Below, piece by piece: positions 1 through 5,041 of a DNA stretch of 6,697 nt (its first letter is position 1; each line of letters starts with the position of its first letter). Below the pieces are notes generated by a model, which saw only the letters and a list, made by a program, of their open reading frames with translations, did no database searches and was not told the DNA's origin. The position numbers and the translations under genes were made by a program. The stretch is from Acidobacteriota bacterium (GTDB lineage Bacteria; Acidobacteriota; Terriglobia; Bryobacterales; Bryobacteraceae), in NCBI GenBank assembly GCA_026394095.1, contig JAPKYY010000102.1, forward strand, positions 1 to 6,697. The letters are read 5' to 3'.

Positions 1-203
1 CGCATATAGGCCCGCCAGTTCACGGCTCTTAAATCATCGCCACTGTGAAAGTTGCGGTGATCGAGAAACTCCTGGCCTGGCCCGGAGAAACGGCTCGAGT
101 TGTGGCCGCCCACAACTCCAGGGAACGATTTCTGCCAGTTGATGGTCAGCCGCTCAAGCCTCTCAAGAAAGGCTGTTTCGATTTTGAATTCTGCCTGCGC
201 CAC
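1..203 (-). CDS. DUF58 family protein, N-terminal fragment (runs off left edge)
   Basis: Reading the minus strand from a GTG codon at 203-201 gives 67 residues still open at the window edge. The fragment contains the conserved DUF58 block: GGHNSSRFSGPGQEFLDHR at about residues 32-50, then SGDDLRAVNWRAYM at 54-67. This is the family pattern G-x-G-x-EF-x-x-hR-x-Y/F-x-x-GDD-x-R-x-I/V-x-W. The start is well fixed because an in-frame TAA lies only two codons upstream and no other start precedes the conserved block. A possible weak ribosome binding site (GAAG) lies about 10 nt upstream. DUF58 proteins, often carrying a von Willebrand A-like domain further on, are usual partners of MoxR ATPases, and here the gene follows the MoxR stop codon after 24 nt, so the two are probably cotranscribed. 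No membrane segment precedes the DUF58 block in the visible part. Client and exact role are unknown. Confidence 0.9.
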   Translation of the reverse strand, partial: MAQAEFKIETAFLERLERLTINWQKSFPGVVGGHNSSRFSGPGQEFLDHRNFHSGDDLRAVNWRAYM

Positions 204-227
204 GCGTGATTACTTCGTTTAACGAGG

Positions 228-1217
228 CTAGCGGGTCGCGGCTGCCTGGCTTGCAACGCCCTTCAGGATCTCTGGCAGGATGGTTTCTGTCGTATGCCCA
301 TCGGCGTGCGCGTCAAAATTGAGAATTACGCGATGCCGCAGAACCGAGGGTGCCACCTGTGAAATGTCGTCGATGCTCAGATGGGCCCGGCCCTTCATCA
401 TCGCCAGCACGCGGCCGCATTCCACCAGCGACTGCGCGCCGCGCGGAGAACTGCCATAGCGAATGTACTTCTTCGCCAGCGGGTGCGCCTGGCCCTGGTC
501 CGGCTGCGTAGCCATTACGAGGTCCACAGCGAAGTCCTGCACATGCGGAGCCACCAAGACCTCCCGGCAGAGTTTGCGCAGCGACAGGATGCCATCTACG
601 TCGAGTTGCGGGGATAGTTCTACTTCGTCGCGAGTAATCGTGCGCTCGACAATAGTCGCCAGATCGGCACGATTCGGGTAGCGCACCAGAATTTTCATCA
701 GGAATCGATCCAGCTGCGCTTCCGGCAACGGGTAGGTGCCTTCCATCTCGATCGGATTCTGAGTAGCCATAACGAGAAAAGGGCTTTCCAGTTGGTGCGT
801 TGTCGTGCCGCTGGTTACCGTCCGCTCCTGCATCGCCTCAAGCAGCGCGCTCTGGGTTTTCGGAGTGGCACGATTGATTTCGTCGGCCAGCACAAGATTC
901 GAGAAGATCGGTCCTGCTTGAAAGCGGAAGCTCTTGTGCCCGCTCGAGTCAGAGTCCAGGATCATACTGCCGACGATATCGGCTGGCATAAGGTCAGGCG
1001 TGAACTGGATTCGGCTGTACTTCAGATGAAGCACACGCGACAGCGTACGCAGTAGCGTAGTCTTGCCAAGACCAGGAACTCCTTCCAGCAACACGTGTCC
1101 GCCTCCTAAAAGGCAGATCAGTACTCCTTGAACGACTTCGTCTTGTCCGACAATGATTTTGCCGATTTCATCCGTGACAGTTTTAATGCGCTGTGTCGCA
1201 GCCGAAAGATCACTCAC
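228..1217 (-). CDS. MoxR-family AAA+ ATPase
   Basis: A complete 329-residue MoxR ATPase, the usual length for the family. Visible motifs are Walker A GVPGLGKT (46-53), Walker B LVLADEINR (108-116, catalytic D112/E113), sensor 1 ATQNP (151-155, N154), an arginine-finger region EAQLDRF (R171) and sensor 2 in GSSPRGAQSL (R259), followed by the C-terminal lid. MoxR proteins are cytosolic chaperone-like ATPases thought to mature or activate partner complexes, frequently together with DUF58/VWA proteins; the DUF58 gene directly downstream fits this. The start codon is GTG at 1217-1215: an in-frame TAA lies four codons upstream and the N-terminus then has normal family length. No Shine-Dalgarno sequence is visible in the 15 nt between this codon and the terminator at 1233-1258, so initiation may be leaderless, coupled, or fed by readthrough. 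The specific client is unknown. Confidence 0.95.
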   Translation of the reverse strand: MSDLSAATQRIKTVTDEIGKIIVGQDEVVQGVLICLLGGGHVLLEGVPGLGKTTLLRTLSRVLHLKYSRIQFTPDLMPADIVGSMILDSDSSGHKSFRFQAGPIFSNLVLADEINRATPKTQSALLEAMQERTVTSGTTTHQLESPFLVMATQNPIEMEGTYPLPEAQLDRFLMKILVRYPNRADLATIVERTITRDEVELSPQLDVDGILSLRKLCREVLVAPHVQDFAVDLVMATQPDQGQAHPLAKKYIRYGSSPRGAQSLVECGRVLAMMKGRAHLSIDDISQVAPSVLRHRVILNFDAHADGHTTETILPEILKGVASQAAATR

Positions 1218-1232
1218 AATGTCATCTTATGC

Positions 1233-1258
1233 AAAAAGGAGAGGCTCTGCCTCTCCTT
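1233..1258 (-). terminator. Intrinsic terminator after the small membrane protein gene
   Basis: On the minus strand the arms AAGGAGAGGC and GCCTCTCCTT (plus-strand 1249-1258 and 1236-1245) form a perfect 10-bp stem with a 3-nt loop. The stem runs straight into a T run (plus-strand A run 1233-1237). There is no T run on the other side, so it works only for minus-strand transcripts. It begins 45 nt after the stop codon of the gene at 1304-1750 and ends 15 nt before the MoxR start codon. The upstream arm contains a Shine-Dalgarno-like AAGGAG, but about 35 nt before the MoxR start, too far to serve it directly. It could act as a simple terminator or as an attenuator of readthrough into the MoxR-DUF58 pair. 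Confidence 0.8.
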
Positions 1259-1303
1259 CTAGCCCGGGATAGACCCGATTCGTAAAATTAATGGGATTTG
1301 CTA

Positions 1304-1750
1304 CTAGGCGCCGGCGCCTGCTGCACTCTGTTCGCCGAAGGCGTTAGCGAAGTGGCCGATTGTCTCTGCCATCTCCTCAAGAGCGCTGACCGACGATTTC
1401 AGGCCCAGCTTGTGGCTCACCTGGAACCAGGCTTGCGTAACGCGGAAGTTCGCTCTCAACAGTTTGGTCTCAAGCACATTATCCTGTTGCGATTGCATCG
1501 ACACTTGATCCAGAAGCTGGCTAACAACCCGGTAGTCGCGCTCGAGCGATTCGTATAGTGCGGAGAGGTTCGGATTGGATGCGGCCTCAATCTGTCCCTT
1601 GACCAGATCAAAGCTCAGGCCGTTGGCACGGCATACTTCGCGGGAATAATCTTCCGCGGTTTGGGTTCGGAGAATTAGCAGGCAGCTGTAGCGAAACCAG
1701 TAGGCAAACAGCGCAAGCGATAATCCGATGAGTATTAGGCTGAAACTCAT
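1304..1750 (-). CDS. Small membrane-anchored protein of unknown function
   Basis: A 148-residue protein I do not recognise. It opens with one strongly hydrophobic segment at about residues 4-27, which is probably an uncleaved transmembrane anchor because no signal-peptidase site is evident. The rest is charged and mostly helix-like (about 30-137), with heptad-like stretches around 62-100 that could form a short coiled coil. It ends in an Ala/Gly tail (SAAGAGA). Cysteines at 23 and 40 are the only ones and form no metal motif. The start is ATG at 1750-1748; a weak GAAG lies 6 nt upstream. The gene appears to be its own unit: a candidate promoter lies at 1766-1794 and a strong terminator follows its stop. 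It lies on the same strand as the MoxR-DUF58 pair but is cut off from it by the terminator. Its hydrophobic start invites a LemA label, but I see no convincing LemA motif. Confidence 0.72.
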   Translation of the reverse strand: MSFSLILIGLSLALFAYWFRYSCLLILRTQTAEDYSREVCRANGLSFDLVKGQIEAASNPNLSALYESLERDYRVVSQLLDQVSMQSQQDNVLETKLLRANFRVTQAWFQVSHKLGLKSSVSALEEMAETIGHFANAFGEQSAAGAGA

Positions 1751-1765
1751 TTTGTCTTCAAGGTA

Positions 1766-1794
1766 AGAATACCACCAGCTACTAACATGGCCAA
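1766..1794 (-). promoter_or_regulatory. Candidate sigma70-type promoter for the small membrane protein gene
   Basis: On the minus strand TTGGCC (1794-1789) is followed after exactly 17 bp by TATTCT (1771-1766). Each matches 4 of 6 positions of the -35 and -10 consensus, and the -10 ends 15 nt before the ATG at 1750. The spacing is ideal but the hexamers are middling, so this is the best candidate in the 122-bp gap rather than a firm call. The rest of the gap (1795-1872) shows no clear terminator for the CYTH gene upstream. Confidence 0.35.
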
Positions 1795-1872
1795 TAGGTA
1801 TTAGGGTAGTAGGTAAAGATTCCGCTCAGTACTACGACCAAACGAAATGACTAAGGCATTTACCTGAGCATC

Positions 1873-2427
1873 TCACGCAAAGCGCATATGCCCAGGATCT
1901 ATACCTTCCCTCTCACACCATTTCAGGTAGAGCGCACCGTAACTGGCTGTTAAATATTCCGTATCGGCAATCCCGAGAGTTTTTGCAGTAAAATCTATCC
2001 ATTTTTCTTCACCCTCCAGTTCTGCATAGATTCCGATCGGGGTCTCGTCCAGCGTCACAACTCCCGACGAGCCAATCTCGGCATACTCTGTCCGGTATTT
2101 TTCATAAACAAATCCCGGCAGATAACCCAGCCGCATCAGAAACGTATAAGCTGCATCGGCGTCGGAAACTGTGAATTCCACTTCTTCGCGCGACTTATGT
2201 TTCCCCACTGTCGCAGGGCCCTTGTAAGTGATCGTAGTCTTTGACCCGGCTTCCCTCAACCGTACCAGGCAGCCGCTCGGCCGCAACGTCGGCGGCGAGG
2301 TCTCAAAGATTGTGTTCCGCTCAAACACGCGGCGGTGCTTGATCCGGAACCCGGCTTCCTTCAATCTCTTGCGAAATCCCCGAAACGACAGGACTTCGAT
2401 TTTTATTTCCGTCTCTAAACCCTTCAC
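1873..2427 (-). CDS. CYTH-domain protein (triphosphatase / class IV adenylate cyclase-like)
   Basis: With the GTG start at 2427-2425 the product has 184 residues, typical of a single CYTH domain. The signature ExExK is ETEIK at residues 5-9, on the first strand of the triphosphate tunnel. Further charged tunnel strands are visible: LVRLRE (54-59), TITYKGP (65-71), KSREEVEF (78-85), EKYRTEY (109-115), VTLDETP (124-130) and IYAELEGEE (133-141). CYTH enzymes bind triphosphorylated substrates and a divalent metal; members include thiamine triphosphatases, inorganic triphosphatases and class IV adenylate cyclases. The reading frame stays open upstream to 2550, but that extension is antisense to the start of the DUF2071 gene, has no family similarity I can see, and the domain begins at once after the GTG. 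As I recall, proven class IV cyclases carry HF shortly before ExExK; neither start gives one, so the cyclase label is doubtful. The protein is probably cytosolic; the substrate is unknown. Confidence 0.88.
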   Translation of the reverse strand: MKGLETEIKIEVLSFRGFRKRLKEAGFRIKHRRVFERNTIFETSPPTLRPSGCLVRLREAGSKTTITYKGPATVGKHKSREEVEFTVSDADAAYTFLMRLGYLPGFVYEKYRTEYAEIGSSGVVTLDETPIGIYAELEGEEKWIDFTAKTLGIADTEYLTASYGALYLKWCEREGIDPGHMRFA

Positions 2428-2431
2428 TAGA

Positions 2432-2445
2432 GATAGCCTACTATC
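2432..2445. promoter_or_regulatory. Inverted repeat filling the divergent CYTH/DUF2071 gap
   Basis: GATAG-CCTA-CTATC is a perfect 5-bp inverted repeat with a 4-bp centre. It takes up 14 of the 18 bp between the CYTH GTG start and the DUF2071 ATG, and its right arm touches the ATG. The location would suit a shared operator or a hairpin affecting initiation of either gene. Arms this short can arise by chance, and I see no well-spaced promoter pair beside it. Confidence 0.25.
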
Positions 2446-3186
2446 ATGGGACTCAGAAAAATCACAGGTGAGACAGATCACCGTCCCTGGCCGCTCCCAT
2501 CCGGCCCCTGGGTGATGACTCAATGGTGGCGCGATCTGCTCTTTGCCCACTGGCCTGTGCCCCCTTCGATGCTCCGGCCAATCATCCCGGCCTCACTCGA
2601 ACTCGACACCTTTGACAACCAGGCCTGGGTGGCAGTTGTGCCATTCCGGATGACCGGCGTTCGCCCCCGACTCACGCCGGCTCTGCCGTGGATCTCCCAC
2701 TTCGCCGAGCTCAATGTCCGCACCTACGTCCGATACAAGTCAAAACCCGGCGTCTACTTCTGGAGCCTCGAAGCTTCCAATCCCGTTGCTGTCGCCGCGG
2801 CCCGCACGCTCTTCCACCTGCCCTACATGAATGCCACCATGAGTTGCCGCGAGCGCAACGAGTGGATTGACTACACCTCAATCCGAACTCACCGCAACGA
2901 GCCGCCAGCCGAATTCAGCGCCAGCTACCGCCCGCTAGGCCTCACCAGCAAAACGGAGCTCATCCGCTGGCTCACCGAGCGCTATTGTCTTTACACAACC
3001 GACAACCAGGAACGTCTCTACCGGGGAGAGATCCACCACGAGGCCTGGCCCCTCTATGAGGCCGAAGCACAAATCGAAATCAACAGCATGGCCCGCGCAG
3101 CCGGAATAGAGCTGCCCAATACGCCGCCGCTGCTGCATTTCGCCAAAGCGATTCAAGTGGCCATCTGGCCCCTCAGCCGCCTGTAA
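2446..3186 (+). CDS. DUF2071 (YqjF-like) family protein
   Basis: A 246-residue protein, close to the usual DUF2071 length. Family landmarks in order are HRPWPLPSGPWVM (12-24), RDLLFAHWPVP (29-39), LRPIIPASLELDTFDNQAWV (43-62), VVPFRMTGVRPR (64-75), FAELNVRTYV (86-95), GVYFWSLEASN (102-112), ERYCLYT (178-184) and RGEIHHEAWPLYEAEAQI (193-210). The family is thought to share the acetoacetate decarboxylase-like fold, but its biochemical role is not established, so no reaction is assigned. There is no signal peptide or membrane segment, so it should be cytosolic. ATG at 2446 is chosen because the next Met (residue 24) would remove the conserved HRPWPLP block. No good Shine-Dalgarno sequence is present; AGAG about 14 nt upstream is a weak candidate. 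It is the only plus-strand gene: its 5' end is 18 bp from the divergent CYTH gene and its last 14 bp overlap the M48 gene. Confidence 0.92.
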   Translation: MGLRKITGETDHRPWPLPSGPWVMTQWWRDLLFAHWPVPPSMLRPIIPASLELDTFDNQAWVAVVPFRMTGVRPRLTPALPWISHFAELNVRTYVRYKSKPGVYFWSLEASNPVAVAAARTLFHLPYMNATMSCRERNEWIDYTSIRTHRNEPPAEFSASYRPLGLTSKTELIRWLTERYCLYTTDNQERLYRGEIHHEAWPLYEAEAQIEINSMARAAGIELPNTPPLLHFAKAIQVAIWPLSRL

Positions 3187-3967
3187 CGCAAGCCCGGCCC
3201 ATCGCCACGCCAAGCGGCCGCGACGCCCCATTCCACCCCGCACCCCGCTCCTTCACACGCTCAATACGCTCCTTCAGTGGCGGATGCGTCGAAAGGTACT
3301 TGAGCGTAGTCTCAAACCCACGATCCTCATTCCCCTTAGACAGATTCTCAAACGCCTTCTGCATCTCTACCGGCGCAATCCCCGCCCGCATCAGCGTATC
3401 GAGCGCTGCGTCATCGGCACTTTCTTCGTCCGACCGGATAAAGTGCAACACCGTCAGATTTCCAGCCAGATCCCCCAAGATCCCAGGGTCGCCGATCACG
3501 AGCGAAAGAAACGCCTGTAAGCCCACCGCCCGCACAATCCCCTTCATCGAATGCCGCTGCACAACATGCTGCATCTCATGAGCCAGCACCGCTGCAAGCT
3601 GCTCCGGACTATCCATCTTTTCAATCAAACCGCTAAACACCACAATGTGTCCACCGGGCGCGGCCATTGCATTCACTTGAGGGTTCTTGACCACCTGTAC
3701 GTCAAACTGATAGGCGCTGTTCGGCATCGCACTTTCCAGTCGCGAAACTGCCGCTTTTACCAGCGCCTTGGTCGCCTCATCCTCACAAACAGTCCCCGGC
3801 CGCGCCACCCCCGCCACAACAGCACGGCCCAGCTGCTCCTCCAGCGATACCGGCACCAGCCGCACCACCCCAGCCAGCACCATCGGAATACTCTGCCAGA
3901 CGAGGTAGCCGAAAAGCCCAAGCAGACACAAGGCCCCAACTGCCAGCGATATCAACTTCAAGCGCAT
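3173..3967 (-). CDS. M48-family membrane-anchored zinc metallopeptidase
   Basis: A 264-residue peptidase. An N-terminal hydrophobic anchor spans about residues 5-34. The zinc-binding HExxH is HEMQH (130-134, catalytic E131), with the third ligand probably E181 in EESAD, matching the ExxAD motif of M48. THPP (228-231), followed by LKERIERV, is the conserved C-terminal block. Other family traits are the VNAMAAPGGHIVVFSGLI strand (98-115) and PEQLAAVLAHE. All catalytic residues are present, so it should be active. The basic MRLK start suggests N-in topology with the catalytic domain in the periplasm; the residues before C14 do not form a lipobox. The ATG follows the DUF898 stop after 3 nt, implying translational coupling, and DUF898-M48 adjacency recurs in other bacteria as far as I know. 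Members of this group take part in envelope protein quality control; the substrate here is unknown. The gene's end overlaps the convergent DUF2071 gene by 14 bp. Confidence 0.93.
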   Translation of the reverse strand: MRLKLISLAVGALCLLGLFGYLVWQSIPMVLAGVVRLVPVSLEEQLGRAVVAGVARPGTVCEDEATKALVKAAVSRLESAMPNSAYQFDVQVVKNPQVNAMAAPGGHIVVFSGLIEKMDSPEQLAAVLAHEMQHVVQRHSMKGIVRAVGLQAFLSLVIGDPGILGDLAGNLTVLHFIRSDEESADDAALDTLMRAGIAPVEMQKAFENLSKGNEDRGFETTLKYLSTHPPLKERIERVKERGAGWNGASRPLGVAMGRACVTGG

Positions 3968-3970
3968 TTT

Positions 3971-5026
3971 CTACAGCCCAAAACCAGCATCAATACCCGC
4001 ATCCGTTCCTAGCGCCTCGCCCAGCGTATCGCCAAAGGCCGAAGCCGCCGTGGCAGCCTGCGCTAATAGTTGGACGCGCGGCAACTGCTCCAGTTGCAAG
4101 TTCTCAGTGAGGTAACGCAATTGGCGGCAAACGGCCCAGGGCAATCCAATTCCGAGGGTAAAGAAGGTGAGAATCAAATTCGTGAAAGTCAGAATCAACA
4201 GGCCATCGCCGCTCAGAGTCGAGCGAAACGGCACACCGGCAAACTTCGTGTTCTGCCAGTTGAAGTTCCCGAGCTTTGCTGCATACCAGAAGCGATACAG
4301 CGTCAGAGTGGGAAAGAAGAGTAGCAGCATCTTCACATAAGGCCAAAGCAAGTCCTTCCCCTCTCCGCTAAACTCAAACTGCTGCCCGCCAAACCAGGTA
4401 TTCTCCACCACATACTTCCGCAAGTTGGTAATGAAGACCGGCAGATACAAACTCAAACTGATCGCCGTTAAAAATAACCCCGTCCAGACAATCGTAGTCA
4501 GCTTCCAGAAATCTCCACGATACGCAAAGCGCCGCCCCTGCCAGCTTGTCCTGCTCCAGCGGTATCGAATTGCCCCATGCAAAGCCAGCGGTGCAAGCAA
4601 CGCAAAGCCCAGAATGAACACAAGCCCGATCACCCCTCCAGCCTTTCGCTCTCCAAGCAAGACAAGGGCAAGCCCTGCGCTACCGTAGAACAGGATCACC
4701 AACCCCATCAGCTTCAGCCAGCCCAGCAACAACTCTTTCCCCGTGCCATGAAAAGCAAATGGCTGCCCGGCCAAACGTATCTGCGACCACAGATATTGCC
4801 TCACCGCCGCGCGACCCCAAAAGCTGTAAATACCAAGAGTAAAAATGCTGAAGAAGATCAGCTTCAGATAAAGCACCAACAACGTGGCGCCATCCCCGGT
4901 AAAGTCAAATCTGCCAGGTTCTGACGCAGGTAGCACAGGTGTCGCACCAGGGCTAAACAGATAGCCACAGTTACAACGCATGGGAGTTGTTTCGTACTCA
5001 GTTCCGCAGTTGGGGCAGTAGGCCAT
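3971..5026 (-). CDS. DUF898 (YjgN-like) multi-pass membrane protein with N-terminal zinc ribbon
   Basis: A 351-residue integral membrane protein. The N-terminus carries a zinc-ribbon-like motif, CPNC (C4, C7) and CNC (C18, C20), likely cytosolic. About six hydrophobic segments follow, near residues 48-68, 103-124, 130-152, 178-200, 229-246 and 276-300. Between them a motif recurs: a polar/aromatic stretch then F-x-G-x-x-F-x-F-x-G-x-G-x-x-LL. Examples are RLAGQPFAFHGTGKELL (84-100), SWQGRRFAYRGDFWKL (161-176), TWFGGQQFEFSGEGKDLL (210-227), TKFAGVPFRSTLSGDGLL (260-277) and the half-unit GRFDFTGDGATLL (38-50). The repeat and TLGIYSFWGRAAVRQYLW (63-80) are typical of DUF898. The C-terminal tail (about 313-351) is Ala/Gly-rich. 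The start is ATG at 5026, 15 nt after the lepA stop; only a weak GGCTGG precedes it. It lies between lepA and the M48 peptidase in one probable operon. Function is not known; a membrane partner of the peptidase is an inference. Confidence 0.9.
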   Translation of the reverse strand: MAYCPNCGTEYETTPMRCNCGYLFSPGATPVLPASEPGRFDFTGDGATLLVLYLKLIFFSIFTLGIYSFWGRAAVRQYLWSQIRLAGQPFAFHGTGKELLLGWLKLMGLVILFYGSAGLALVLLGERKAGGVIGLVFILGFALLAPLALHGAIRYRWSRTSWQGRRFAYRGDFWKLTTIVWTGLFLTAISLSLYLPVFITNLRKYVVENTWFGGQQFEFSGEGKDLLWPYVKMLLLFFPTLTLYRFWYAAKLGNFNWQNTKFAGVPFRSTLSGDGLLILTFTNLILTFFTLGIGLPWAVCRQLRYLTENLQLEQLPRVQLLAQAATAASAFGDTLGEALGTDAGIDAGFGL

Positions 5027-5041
5027 GCCAGCCAGTCTAGC

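Noticed and set aside
215..225. TCGTT-T-AACGA inverted repeat between the MoxR and DUF58 genes
   Set aside because: With a 1-nt centre it cannot fold as a useful hairpin, and the genes appear cotranscribed, so neither a terminator nor an operator is supported.
1306..1319. Perfect 14-bp palindrome AGGCGCCGGCGCCT
   Set aside because: It arises from two tandem GGCGCC units coding Gly-Ala at the end of the small membrane protein. It has no loop and no T run, so there is no reason to call it a site.
1304..1750. LemA-family label for the small membrane protein
   Set aside because: An N-terminal hydrophobic segment and helical body are general traits; I see no specific LemA motif, so it stays unassigned.
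1811..1865. 7-bp inverted repeat AGGTAAA / TTTACCT in the gap after the CYTH gene
   Set aside because: The arms are 41 nt apart, AT-rich and not followed by a T run; this is weak evidence for a terminator or a regulatory structure.
2428..2550. N-terminal extension of the CYTH frame by 41 residues
   Set aside because: It is antisense to the conserved HRPWPLP start of DUF2071 and adds nothing resembling the family; the CYTH signature begins right after the GTG at 2427.
3551..4012. Plus-strand frame of 153 codons antisense to the M48 gene
   Set aside because: Low-complexity His/Arg/Pro-rich product opposite a clear peptidase gene with intact catalytic motifs.
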